A stretch of 64,000 bases of DNA from Protopterus annectens. Taxonomy: Eukaryota > Chordata > Ceratodontiformes > Protopteridae. The stretch covers positions 1,754,428,030 to 1,754,492,029 of the forward strand of contig NC_056725.1 of the NCBI RefSeq assembly GCF_019279795.1. The letters run 5' to 3'. Positions 33,508 to 44,944 of the stretch are shown here, in pieces. Every line of letters begins with the position of its first letter. Position 1 is the stretch's first letter. The position numbers were made by a program, and so were the translations under genes. The notes beneath the pieces are model-generated. The model was not told the DNA's origin. It worked only from the letters and a program-made list of their open reading frames with translations, and did not search any database.

Positions 33508-36450
33508 CTGCAGAGTGCTAAACAGAAAATAAGGGATTACCTCGACAATATGCATGAGTTTAGAAAGATTGCTGTTAAGCAGCTGTTTTTTGATAATACA
33601 TCTAGAGCACAAAAAACATTTAGCACAATGACTCAGGCAACAGAAAATAGAAAGGGTTGTCACCAAGCTTAGGGAGCCTATAACAAAGAAGGTAAAAGGA
33701 GATCCTGCAGAGGTATTACAAATATTTTCAAAATTCTATGAACCTCTGTATAAAGCAAAGAAATATGTAAATCAAGAAAAAGGTACAAATGGAAATGTTT
33801 ATGGAAGAATTAAATATGCCAAGGTTAGAGGTAGATGAGGCTCAATTACTAACAGTTAGGATAGGATGAGATAAGATAAAATGGTGTTGTACAACCAATC
33901 TACAGGAAAGTCCTCAGGAATAGATGGTATTCCTGTGGAAGTCTGGAAGCTAGGAGGAGAAAAACTGATAAAGATCCAGAAGATTTTCTTTAATAATATT
34001 TTAAGAGGTGAAGTACCGACATCCTGGAAGAAAGTAGTGGTAGCTGAAATACTGAAGAGGGTACAGATCCATCAGATCCAGCTTCATACAGGCCCATTTC
34101 AATACTAAACCATGATTATAATGTGTTTATGTCTGCAATGGATAATAAAATGGCAAAAGTGATACCAAAATAGATAGATATGGAACAATGTGGTTTTGTG
34201 GAGGGGAGGCAAACATTTGGCAACACTAACAAAACACTGATGATCCATATGGAAGCAGAATGTAAGAAAATACCACTGTTGTTATTGGGTCTTGATGCAG
34301 AGAAATCATTTGACAGAGTAAGCTGGGACTTTATGAGCACAGCAATGGAAGAATTTGCATTCCCTGATAAAATTATAACAAGGTTGCTTAGGAGGCTATA
34401 TGAGGGATCGGAAGCAAAAATCAAAGTAGGTGGGGTCCTCTCTGATAATTTCTGCTTGAACAGAGGACCCAGGCAGGGGTGTCTTTCTTCCCCTTTGTTA
34501 TTTGCATTACATTTAGAACCACTGGCAAATAAAATAAAGGACTCAGAAAATTAAGGATATAATTGGTATGGTAATCAAAAGCTTGCTCTATTTACAGATG
34601 ATATTATTTTATACCTGACAAAACCAGAAAAGGACATTACAGTGTTGTGGAACATTTTCAGACAGTTTCAATTCTTTTTGGGATACAAAATTAATGAAAC
34701 TATAAACAAAGGCAATAATGCTAAATTACATACCCAAACAAAATTGTTTCAGCAATATCCATATTTATGGGGATATGATAAAATGAAGTATTTAGGAGTA
34801 TGGACGAAGAATAATTCCTGTGTGGCAGCTAAGGATATGTGGGAAGAGACAAAAAAAATAAATAAATAAAAAAAGATAATGAAAAAACTAAGAAACTGAA
34901 AGCTATGTTATATGGATATGGATAGGAAGATACAAGCAGTTAAATGTTTTTGGTCCCTTTTATTCTTATAAACAGGTCAGGTATATTTTTTATCACCAGA
35001 GGAGAAGTTGTGGATAGCAATTAATAGACAGCTGAAGGATTTTATCTGGGAGGGGAAGACAGCAAGAGTCAAGTGGGATAAGCTGATTCTTCCAATAGAA
35101 CAGGATGGATTGGGATTACACAATCTGAAGGGTTATTTCAGAGCTACACAGTTAAGACTCCTATACATAGCAAAAGCAGAAACCTGTAATTCAAAGTGGA
35201 AAGGGGTAATGATGAAATGGGGCGGAGCTCAAACACAGACAGACTGGGATGTTGAATATAGATCTTTAAGGAGAATAACAATCATACAGAATATTATATT
35301 CATAAAATAGCAGAAAGTATTTAAGAAACAAGCCAACACGGGAATGGAGAAAGGAGATTCTGCTAATAGGGATGACTGCAATTAGGGATACAGACAATAG
35401 GCAACAGAGGACTGGAATTTATTGGAGAAAACTGGCAAAGGAACCAAAGTATTAGCAGCAAATATCTAGAGGGGGGAAACTAATAGAATGGGAAGATGCC
35501 AGGAATTTATTTGGACTGCAGCTTAGAAAGTGCCTTCCCTATCATGGATTGATATCAGAGTATAGGGAAAGAGAAAGGAATAAGGGGGGTCCTAAACAGA
35601 AGACCAGCACTGGCAGAGTTTTTAGACAAGCACAACAACCAGTCAGAGGTGATTAGAAAGGATTGGAAAGAGAGACTGGGATAAGCAATTCACACAGAAA
35701 CAATGGGTGGTATATATTATTCTCCCAAATATGCAACAAAATCTATAAGATTTAGGATTTTTGCTTGAAAATGTTTACATAGATATTTTTATACCCCAAG
35801 TAAACTCCAGAGAATTTTTCCTCAGGAGGACAGCAAATGTTGGAGGTGTGATGGAGAAGAAAGAGGTAACTGGGAACATATTTTCTGTGAGTGTAATGAG
35901 TTGGCAGACTTTAAAGATTCCCTGCAGCCTACTCTGTCAGAGATACTGGGTGAGCAAATTGCTGTAACTAGGGAAATGATTTTTCTGAGCTGTGATACAG
36001 AATCAGGACTGCCTAGACATAATAAGGCCTTGCTGAGTCTAATTATGGTGGCTGCCAAAATACCATTACTAGAAAATGGAAATCAAAGACTAAACCAACT
36101 GTACTATAAGTAGCGAATATAGTAACAGAGATAAAACAACTGGAACTGGGATCTTTAGAAAAGAGTAGGAGCAAATTACATAGGAAAAATGGGAACTGTG
36201 GGAACAAAACATACAGGGGAGGAATGAGGTTTAAAAGAAGGCAGGACTTGAATGAGCTATGTAATGTCGGACAGACAATAATTGGGTAGATTAGAACCAA
36301 TGTATAATGCTTGCAGCTAGGATTATGTCCATATGGTTTGTGATGCAAAATGCCTGTAGCTGGGATTATGTCAATACGGTTTGTTTTCATTTATGTAAGA
36401 TGCATGATTGCCTATGTCATAAGTGATAATTTAACAAAGATGTTTCTTGT
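33508..36450 (+). pseudogene. L1 ORF2 reverse transcriptase and C-terminus
   Basis: The LINE frame resumes with LQSAKQKIRDYLDNM. RT motifs follow in order: STGKSSGIDGIPVEVWK (33895-33950), CGFVEGRQTFGNT (34190-34225), LDAEKSFDRVSWDF (34290-34335), GPRQGCLSSPLLFAL (34465-34510), and the FTDDIIL box (34590-34610; usual form FADD). The post-RT part (34642-35310) includes KYLGVWT and LKDFIWEGK, and the C-terminus (35760-36113) includes CWRC near 35838 and SLIMVAAKIPLLENGN near 36030. Stops and frame changes occur about every 200-300 bases, so it is a pseudogene. The Asp pair is retained. Confidence 0.8.
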
Positions 36451-36470
36451 TTAAAGAAAAAAAAGGGAGG

Positions 36471-38720
36471 AAACCTTGAGAAAGGTGTAGAGCTAAGAAA
36501 GATCCCAAATTCGTCCTCAGATGTACTTCTTCCTGGGAACCAGAAACATTCTCGGATAAAATCCCCTCCTTTCCTGTGCTGGAGGCACAGCCTGAATGGT
36601 GCCCTAGGTCAAAAGAGAATGAAGCACCACTGGGAAGACAGGAAGCTGTTCTCAAGGTTGAGGGATGCCCAGAAAGGGAGGAAGAGATTTCCACACCATG
36701 AAATACCCATGGTGAATAACAGAAAGAACACGACAGTCTGTTGATATCCTTAACCAATTTAAAAGGGACAGGGAAAGATGAAGGGACAAGAGAACCTGGC
36801 CCAGGGAAAAGGGGAAGCAAATTGTCAAAATCTGGCTTGTCCTGGAAAGGAGATTTTTGAGAAATAGGGGTTTGAGAATAGGGGTCTGGGTAAACTTAGC
36901 AAGAAATACAGATTTAGAATACATTTTACCCTTGGGCAGAGGGTGAGACGGTCTGCAAACAACAGCAGATTTGGAAGGGTAATTCCTCTGAAATTTTGGA
37001 AAAGGAGAAACAAAAATAAGTTTCATTGCCTTCAAGGGTTTGCCCTTACCGTGGAGAGATTTAAAAAGTTCAGCAGCAGTACCAAAAAGATTTTTATTAT
37101 CCAAAGGAGCTTCCAATAATTTGGCCTTAATGTCATCAGATAAGGCCTGAAGATGAAGCCAAAACTAACGGCTAAAAACAGAATTAAATGCACCAGCCCT
37201 GGAAGAATCATCAGCTGCATCAAAACTGCATTTAACAGAATGGAGGGCAACTTGAGAGCTAACACCCAACAAGGAAAGGGACAAAGTCTTCCCTTCAGAA
37301 TAAGAAAGCTCAGAAATCACATGAGAAACTTGATAAAAGAGTGCTAAAACATACTTGGTTATACAAGTCTGCTAATTAAATAGCCCAAAAAGATAGGGTG
37401 ACAGCAGTACATACCTTTATTCCTAGCCTCTCCATGGTCCTACTAGCCTTATCTGAAGAAAACAACTTGGTAGAGGGCAACAGCTTGGAAGGTTTGTCAG
37501 AAGAGACAGACATCACAGATGGATGAGCAGAAGGGCATTTATAAAGAAATGTACAACCATCAGGCACTTTGTAATCTCGTCAGTTTTTTTTTTTTTTTGG
37601 GATCTGGGGCCGAGAATCAAATGCCACAGAAGCACCCAGAACTGGAGGAACAGCAGTAGGCTTGAGAGACAACATCAGGAGAAGCTCAAAATACATTTTC
37701 TGGATATCTGAAACTTGAATAATCCCACTTAAAGAATTCCAGCATATGGGAAATAGTGACCCCAAAGCAGAGTTCCTCTAAAGGGGAATTTGGACTGATA
37801 GAATTTTCTTCCTCTAAATCACAGTCCAGTGCGGAAGAGATCTAAGAAGAGTAGGCTAATGACTCTTCCCCTGAATCCTGGTCCTGATCAGATGAATCCT
37901 GCTTCCTTGAGAGGAGTGAAGACCAGGGAGGGGCAGGCACAGAGACTCCTTGAGAAAGCTTTAAAGCGATTAAAGTGTTAAAGCAACCCAAGTAAAATTC
38001 TGCCATTCTTGTTTGAGATCCTTAACTACAGAAGACGTACATTTGGTTTTCTGTTTCTTTTTCTATGGGACATCAGCAAGAAAAACCCTGGAAGGGTCGG
38101 ACCCTTTGTTGATGCTCAATAAGCACAGTAGGGAATCTCGTCTCACAAAGATCTGCAGAATTCCCTCGATCCCTTGGATATAATCAGCCAAAGTTTCCCA
38201 CCCTCAATCTCTGGAGCAGACATTTGTAAAGTGCCCAAGGAAGTGTGTGAAGTCAGATTCACTCCAGCCTCAGACGTGCTCTCAGCTAAGGAATCCAAGG
38301 CAATGACAGGAAGATCCTTTGGGCTTTCACTAGCCTTGGGAGAGATATCTAGGTGAGACTGGACAGCAGCCATAACTGATATGAGATTTTTGGCCTTTTT
38401 CTTGCCCAATGGCTAACTCTTGGGATGGGAAGACACTGCCACAGCACCCTTAGCCAACAGCTTAAGATGCTGGTTTTCAAGTAAAAGAGACAAATAGGAC
38501 AGGCGACTAAGTAGAGTCTTGGGGACAAATGCCTGGTAGATAGAACACTGCATACATCTGAGGGAAGCACCCAGGCAGAAGAGACACAGGTTGCGACAAT
38601 CTTTATGGGGAATCTGTCTTCCAAACTGACATTTTCCTTTTCTGGATGACATGAAACCAACAACACACAAAATAAAAACAAAGATAAGGAAGAACCCCAA
38701 TCGCGCAATTATCTGAAAAA
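36471..38720 (-). pseudogene. DIRS C gag-like region and RT N-terminus
   Basis: The minus strand from 38700 starts with a Cys-rich stretch (GKCQFGRQIPHKDCRNLCLFCLG, residues broken by substitutions, one CMQC), equivalent to the B3 Cys/His cluster. A Ser/Thr/Pro-rich and acidic middle follows (38409-37300). The gag C-terminus is APLDNKNLFGTAAELFK (about 37110-37060) and PKFQRNYPSKS (about 37000). The start of RT reads near 36520-36476 (WDLS...LYTFLKVSS), directly before the L1 insertion. All of this is split by stops. The gag-to-RT order confirms that 36471-38720 and 21851-24845 are halves of one element. Confidence 0.7.
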
Positions 38721-38965
38721 CAGTTCAGTAACCAGCAGAGAAGAAAGGCGTTCAGTCTGACGTTCAATGATGGAGTTAATAATTCAGTCTATTCATAGAT
38801 AGGCTGACAATATTACCTTCATATTGTTCCTTGTCTCCTGTTCTAAGATGGGTGTGGGTCACTGCTGCCCTACTTTACTTACAAATTGCTACTTATTAAA
38901 ATTCTACTGTGATATTTTATCAATTTTTCTCTGTCTATATGTGCAACTGTTTCCTGCATTGAGAA
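38721..38965. other. DIRS C leader between gag and B2 insertion
   Basis: About 245 bases without ORF, presumably the 5' leader of element C. Its outer ITR continues at 47026 beyond the B2 insertion. Confidence 0.5.
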
Positions 38966-39011
38966 AGTCCAGTTGTGTATACTTACCATAAATGCAGATG
39001 TTCGAGTGTAT

Positions 39012-39093
39012 TCACTGTTGCAGTCCTAACCAATGGGTTATCTGGCTCCCAGTAGCCCTCGATCGGCCAGAATACCCAAGGTAAGTAAATATG
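39012..39093. repeat. B2 3' inverted terminal repeat, first part
   Basis: It matches the 5' ITR (46843-47011) inverted, from TCACTGTTGCAGTCCTAACC to GGCCAGAATACCCAAGG and TAAGTAAATATG. It resumes after the CR1 insertion at 41685 with ATATGACATCGGCTG and ends near 41772 (GTCTTTCTTGCC). Confidence 0.88.
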
Positions 39094-41684
39094 TGCAACT
39101 AACATCGGGCAAATCTGCAATGCAAATTGTGGCCTGTTATAGATCACCCTCCATGACCCAGGACCACCACTCCGCCTTTCTGGAGACACTGAAAAACAAG
39201 AAGGCTACCGAACACCCTGAAATTGGGCGATTTCAATTACCCTACCGTTAACTGGGAAAGCTCCTCAAGTACAAACTCCTAGGTCCAGCGCTTCCTGGAA
39301 TTTATCAACTCAAATGCCCTGGATCAGCTGGTAAACTGCCCTACCAGAGGTGAAAACATATTGGACCTGGTCAACACCAACATGGGCGACAGGTGCTCTG
39401 CACTGGAGGTCAATCTGTCACTGGTTAGATCAGACCATAAACTAATTAGTCTGGATGTCCACACCACACCATCACTCCCAAACAAGGAAACCACAGTGAA
39501 AAACTTTTCTGTAGCAAACTTCACCTTACTTAAGACAGAGGTGGTATATTTCACAGCCCCCACACTAAAGGATAACAGTGTCGAAGATGCAGGAACCTTT
39601 ATAAATGCCCTCTATGAGCACCTACAAGGATGCATGGATTGTGCCATCCCTAGCAAAACCAAGACTCACTCCCCTAACAGAAGGAAACCAGTCTGGTTGA
39701 CCCCTGCCATAAACAGGCTATACAATCGAATGAGGAAACTAGTTCAGAAAAAAAGCAAATCCCGAGAAGGAAAGACATCCCTGATTAGTATCAGTAAGAA
39801 ACTAAGGTCCCTCATAAAATCATCCAAGGCTAACTTCGAAAGAAAAATTGCCAAGGATTCGAAAGATAACCACAAAGCCTTCTTTAGTTATGTCAAGAAT
39901 CTAAGTAGCAACTCGCAGATATGCTCTGGTAGTGCAAAATAGCACAAAATATACTTAACCTACTGATATTGCCAACATCCTGGCAGATAGATTCAGTGCA
40001 AACTTCACCCCCCCCCCCCTCACCCTCAAAAGGGCCCACAACAATACCAGAAAAGTGTAGTGTCCTGGAAATCACAGATGCACAGGTGAAAATAGCCCTT
40101 TCAAAAGCCAAAAGCACAGCGTCAATGGGGCCAGATGGTGTCCCAGGCTGCGTCTTGCACGAGCTACAGAACGAACTAACTCCCCACCTAAACACACTGT
40201 TCAACCTCAGCCTCTCCACAGGCTATCTGCCCATAGAATGGCGCACAGCAATGGTTATTCCGCTCCATAAAGGGGGGGGCCACAACTGACCCTGGTAACT
40301 ATTGCCCCATAAGCCCGACTAGCCTGGTCTGCAAGGCTATGGAGCGCATCATCATGGAACTCATTAACAAAGACATTGGGAACCTCCAAACACTTGACCT
40401 GACCAGTTCGGCTTTGTTAAGGGCAGATCATGCCTACTAAACCTGGTTGACTTATTCGAGACAGTCACCAAGGCCATAGATGAGGTGAAGGTGGTTCACA
40501 CAGCCTACCTTGACCTCACTAAGGCTTTTGACACAATTCCCACCTCAGGAATTATAGAAAAACTCACCAGCCTGAACATAAACCCTTACGTCACGAGATG
40601 GGTTGCCAACTGGCTTACAGACAGAACTCGCACGGTAAGAATAGCGGGCTCCAGGTCCAACTCTAAACCAGTCACAAGTGGTGTCCCACAAGGCTTGGTC
40701 CTGGGACCCCTACTGTTCGGTATATACTTCTCAGAAGTACAGGCAAACACAGAAGGACTATGGCTAACCAAGTTTGCCGATGACTGCAAAGTGGCAGCCA
40801 TAACTGAATCTCCAGCTGACATGGACATTCTCCAAAAGGGCCTTACTGAGACAGACACCTGGTGTCAAAGTCATGGTCTCAAGCTAAATGCCAAAAAATG
40901 CATAGTCATCCCATATGGGAAAAACAAAACACCCATGAATTACCACATAGGTGGTAGCCCCCTTAATACAGAAGGGGTAACAAGAGATCTGGGGACCCAG
41001 GTAGATAGTAATCTCTCCTTTGACAATCTTATTGCCAAAGTAGTTAGGAAATCCTTCTATGTAGCCCATCTAATTACTAAAGGGTTCACATCTAGAAATA
41101 AAGAGGTTATAGCGCCCCTCTACTCATCACTCATCAGACCCATCATATAGCACAATGCCCCATTTGGGATGTACCTCACAAGACACTTCCAACAGCTGGA
41201 AAGACCACAAAAGTACCTCACCAAGCATATGTCCTATGCAGCCCGACTGGAAAAACTCCTGCTGTACTCAGTGGCATATCACTTACTCAAGAGGTGATCT
41301 CTGCCTGACTTACAAAGCCATGTCCAACTCAGAACTGATGGACAAGCTCCACCTAAAGAAATCCAAGTCACTGCGAGCCACTCGCTCTAGTGAGCTAAAC
41401 CTCGCCACAACAGAACATGCTGGAGGGATAGATTCCTGTCACAGAGACTCCCCATGCTTTGGAACAAAATTCCTAACTACATTAGACAGAGCCCCTCACT
41501 AACACTCTTCAAGAGAAACCTTGACGAGTGGATGGGTAACAGAAAATACACCCCTGGGATCACTTCATTGGCTCTTCTTGACAGAGGCTCAATTAATTAA
41601 TCAATGGGGCGGCGAAAGCTGACACACTCTGGCTAGGCTTCTAAATGCCCTTGGGCAAATAGCCTAGTACCTACCTATGAACCT
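39094..41684 (+). mobile_element. CR1-like LINE, copy 2, nested in B2 ITR
   Basis: A 2.6-kb plus-strand LINE, 5'-truncated within the endonuclease domain, with the 3' end CCTACCTATGAACCT. ATATG is repeated at 39089-39093 and 41685-41689. Removing 39094-41689 restores the ITR reading AAATATGACATCGG that matches the intact 5' ITR of the same element, which defines a 5-bp target duplication. It is the best preserved CR1 in the window. Confidence 0.92.
39100..41605 (+). pseudogene. CR1 ORF2: endonuclease end, linker, RT
   Basis: Parts in order: endonuclease C-terminal portion with VACYRSPSM (39110-39240); linker with LVRSDHKLISLDV and WLTPAINRLYNRMRK (39361-39940, 193 codons); RT palm start with GPDGVPGCVL, IEWRTAMVIPLHKGG (39969-40289); a 221-codon frame (40485-41150) with AYLDLTKAFDTIP, SGVPQGLVLGPLLFGIYF and FADD at 97-100; the C-terminal part (41155-41605) ending in DEWMGNRKY and a stop near 41600. 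There are only about four frame breaks, near 39945 (beside a C-run at 40009-40019), 40290, 40420 and 41150. RT catalytic residues D10 and FADD are intact. Confidence 0.88.
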
Positions 41685-41906
41685 ATATGACATCGGCTGT
41701 CGGTTGTAAAGGATGGCAGGACGTCTGAAACAAAAGGAGGCAGCCGACATCACTTCCTCAGTCTTTCTTGCCATAACAGTCAAAAGCCCCAGAAAACAAG
41801 GCTTAAACCAAAAGCAACTTTGGCAAATAATACCAAATTTAGTCTGTACCTTAGGAAAAGAGAAAAGGAGAGGAGCAAAAAAGGGGGAAGGAGGGAGGGA
41901 AATCAG
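41685..41906. other. B2 3' ITR remainder and spacer
   Basis: 41685-41772 completes the 3' ITR interrupted by CR1. 41773-41906 is a purine-rich spacer up to the ICR with no ORF of note. Confidence 0.7.
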
Positions 41907-42008
41907 GACTGCAACAGTGAATACACTCGAACATCTACATTTGTGGTAAGTGTACATAACTGTACAATGTTCATCGTGTTTCAATGTTGCAGTCCTAACC
42001 ACTGGGTT
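41907..42008. repeat. B2 internal complementary region (ICR)
   Basis: The first half is complementary to the left outer end at 38966-39030, the second half to the right outer end at 46975-47025. The halves meet at AACTGTACAATGTTCATCG. Confidence 0.9.
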
Positions 42009-42109
42009 GATTACCAAAGCCCAGAGAAAAGGGAGGAGGAACCAACAGCATCAAGGATTGGAGATAATGCCCTGTAGAACAGTAGTGGCAAACCTCCCTG
42101 GCTCTAGAA

Positions 42110-43075
42110 AACAAAGACAAATTATAATGCTTTGTGTAAGTGTGAACAGAAGAACATGTGGCAGCCTCCAAAATGTATTTAGTAGGGACACCCCTTAAAA
42201 AGGCTGCAGAAGTTCAAGCTGCTCTAGTTGAGTGGGTCCTAACCCCTTGAGGAGGAACCTTGCCATGAAAGGAATAACATGAAGTAATACAATGTGCAAT
42301 CCATTTAGAAATGGTTTGCTTAGAAATAGCCTTGCCCTGGGCTCCAGGGGCAAAACGGACTAATAAATGTGCTGATTTCCGAATATACTTAGTCCTGCCC
42401 AAGTAAACCCTGAGCTGTCTGTGCACACCAAGAGAATGTAGGATCCTTTCACCTCTATTCCGAGGATTAGGAAAGAAGGTAGGAAGGTGAATGGACTGAT
42501 TAAGAGTCAGGCTAGAAACCACCTTAGGCATAAAGGAGAGGTTGGTTCTCAGAGAGACCCTATCTGCATGAAAAATAAGAAAAGGCTCCACAACCAAAGC
42601 TTGCAGCTCCAAAACCCTCCTTGCTGAAGTTATAGCCAAGAGGAAGGTAGTCTTCCAAGAGAGAAACTTTAAATCTGTAGTGGCAGCTGGCTCAAAAGGA
42701 GGAAGAGTGAGTTTCACTAGAACAAAATTAAGATCCCAGGCTGGAGTAGGTGCCCTTTTGGGAGGTTTTAAGTTGTAAGCACCTCTGAGAAACATTTTCA
42801 TCAGGGGATGGTTGTTCAAAAGAACAATGAGCAGAAATGGCTGAAGCATGGATCTTGATAGAGGAAAAAGAAAGACCACCCTGAAGCAAATCAGCCAGGT
42901 ATTCCAGGATCAGAGGAAGGGTAGGCTGAGAAGAAGATTCCCCTCTAGCCTGCATCCAATGTGAGAACCTTTCCCATTTGCCAGCGTAGGATTTCCTAGT
43001 GCTAGGCCTCCTGGCCTCCCTCAGCACATCAACCACCTGTTGGGGAAGGAAGAAGAAAAGGAAGGAGTCATACAA
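42110..43075 (-). pseudogene. DIRS tyrosine recombinase, B2
   Basis: Core-binding part (43075-42728) with PSTRKSYAGKWERFSHW. Catalytic domain (42879-42214) with TSARRVLELQ (box I), DRVSLRTNLSF, GVHRQLRVYLGRT and HSTRAA. An in-frame TGA follows HSTRAA (near 42212), where the B3 copy has ACA. Beyond it FLRGVPTKYILEAAT is followed by Cys (TGT) in place of the conserved Trp, then SSVHTYTKHY with the Tyr. The recombinase therefore lost both frame and Trp, while Arg, HxxR and Tyr persist. A frameshift near 42800 separates the N-terminal part. Confidence 0.85.
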
Positions 43076-43902
43076 TGAGCCATGCTGCCAAATGGAGAGA
43101 CTGAAGATGAGGATGTAGAATGTTTCCCCCTTCCTGAACCAAAAGATCTGGCTTCAGAGGAAGATGCCAAAGAGGAAATTGGGAGAAGCTGCGAAGCAGT
43201 GGATACCAATGCTGTCTGGGCCAGTCTGGAGCTATGAGAATAGTCCTTGGTCATTCGTCCCTGAGCTTCAATAACACTCTGGGAAGAAGAGGAAAGGCAT
43301 AAACTGACAGTAGCGTCCAAGGGAAGGACACAGCATCCACTCTCCAGGCTCTGCTGTGATGCTGTCTGGTGCAAAAAAGAGGCAGAAGATGGTTGTCTGG
43401 GGAGGAGAAAAAATCCACCCGAGGTGTGCCCCAATGTTGAATGATGCTGTGAAAGACTGCTCTGCTCAGCTGCCACTCAAGAGGATCCAGGGTCTGTCTG
43501 CTCAAATGGTCTGCCAAGACACTGAGCCATCCTGGAAGAAACTGAGCTAGGAGATGCAGGCCCAGGGATGCTGCTATGGACCAGAGAGTCATGCTCTGCC
43601 TGCACAGGGGGTAAGAATGAGTCCCTCCCTGCTTGCTGATGTACCACAACTGTGGTGTTGTCTGTCCTAACAAGCAGGGTTCCTGGAGAAAGAAGATGCT
43701 TGAAAGCTAGTAAGGCCTGCTGAACTGCTATCAACTCCTTTAGATTTATGTGCAGGTGCATCTGCTGGGCAGTCCAACGTCCCTGTATGCATCTGCCATC
43801 CAGGTGAGCTCCCCAGGCATAGTCTGATGAGTCTGTGGTAAAAACTTGAGTCGCAGGGGGTGGGCGAAAAGGCATGCCTTTGTTTTGTAGACAGGCTGTC
43901 AC
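43021..43902 (-). pseudogene. RNase H and methyltransferase-like region, B2
   Basis: The frame 43902-43477 has FTTDSSDYAWGAHLDG (first Asp), HINLKELIAVQQAL (Glu) and VRTDNTTVVV (third Asp). A shifted frame (43673-43251) adds YISKQGGTHSYPLCR, LADHLSRQTL (fourth Asp), then WGTPRVDFFSSPDN. The methyltransferase-like part runs on with DAVSFPW and VYAFPLLPRVLLKL. The RNase H active-site acids are all visible across the two frames. A one-base shift at about 43640 breaks the protein. Confidence 0.8.
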
Positions 43903-43987
43903 CCACCATAGAAACTCTGTCTGCAGACTTGGAAGCAGATGAATTATATCCAGGTCCTGTGTGTGTTGACCAAATGTTCTTGAGGTA

Positions 43988-44889
43988 TCATTGCAATTTC
44001 CTCATATGCAGTCTTGCACATGGAATCATGAGAATGCAAGAGGCCATGTTGTATTTCCTTGCAGGAAGCTGGGACAGGCTTGCCAAGTCCTTGAAGTAAA
44101 CTGAAAGAGTTGTCTGCTTCTCCTGGGTGAGATGTATCATCTGGGCGGCTGTGTTCAGACTCGCTCCCAGGAATGCTATCTCCTTGGATGGCACCATTTT
44201 TGATTTTTCCTCATTGAGAGTGTAACCCAGGGAAGAGAGAAGTGTCTTTACAAATTCTAGATCTTTTAACAGCTGCTCCTGAGAATTTAATTGAATTAGA
44301 CAGTCATCCAAGTATGGATAAATCTGAATTTTCTTCTGCCTGCAAAAAGCAATGACTGGAGCCAGGCACTTTGTGAAAACTCTGGGAGCAGTAGATAAGC
44401 CAAAGGACCACGCAGAGAATTGATAATGTTGCATGCCCACCCTGAAATGAAGGTATTGCCTGAAACTTTCCCTGATAGGGATGTGCAGATAAAGCTTCTT
44501 TGAGATCCAAAGTTACAAGCCAGGAATCCTTTTCTAACATTGGCAGCAACTGATGCAGAGTGAGCATTTTGAACTTTGGAATTACCAAGAAAGAGTTCAG
44601 AATGGATAGATCTAGGATATGATACCAGGTGCCTCCTTTTTTTGGAACTAGGAAAAGTCTGGAATAGAAACCCTGGTCTACCTGCTGAGCAGGAACTGAT
44701 TCTATTGCTCCCAGATGTAACGGAGACAAAATTTGCTTTTCTACTTCTGTCCTTTGGTTTGGAGGAGCGTCCAGGAATCCTTTGGGTACTGGAAAGGTGT
44801 GGAAAGAAAACTTGTGTCCTAGAGATACAGTTCTGAGTATCCATTTGTAGTCCCCGATAGTGGCCCAGACATTTGCAAAAAAAGGCCAA
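43988..44889 (-). pseudogene. DIRS reverse transcriptase, B2
   Basis: Two overlapping frames. 44729-44304 gives LHLGAIESVPAQQVDQGFYS, RLFLVPKKGGTWYHILDLS, KFKMLTLHQLLPML, and VTLDLKEA (first Asp). 44440-43988 gives SFGLSTAPRVFTKC, the YLDD box at residues 43-46 and FLGASLNTAAQM. A frameshift near 44450 separates the first Asp motif from YLDD. The thumb is shortened by a small deletion near QLPARKYNMASC, where other copies have ARKILQALGFMASC. Confidence 0.85.
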
Positions 44890-44944
44890 CCTTCCCCCTA
44901 AAGGACTCTCCGGACAGGCAAGAACAGGCAGAAGTTGGATAAAG

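Larger units (their letters stand above)
24846..36470 (+). mobile_element. L1-like LINE, near full length, split by DIRS B1
   Basis: The plus-strand LINE starts at GACCTCGGACTTCCAAGATGG, an L1-style 5' leader, and ends in an A-rich tail (AAAGAAAAAAAAGGG, about 36453-36468). It has a 5' UTR, ORF1, ORF2 endonuclease, then 5.5 kb of DIRS B1 (28024-33507), then ORF2 RT and C-terminus. Without B1 it is ~6.1 kb, a usual L1 length. It lies inside the RT gene of DIRS C. Possible target duplications are imperfect (AAGGAAGGGACC on the left, AAGGGAGGAAACC on the right). Confidence 0.8.

Noticed and set aside
24846..36470. Exact target duplication for the L1 insertion
   Set aside because: AAGGAAGGGACC and AAGGGAGGAAACC are similar but not the same, and the A-rich tail blurs the edge. 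Boundaries are given as approximate.
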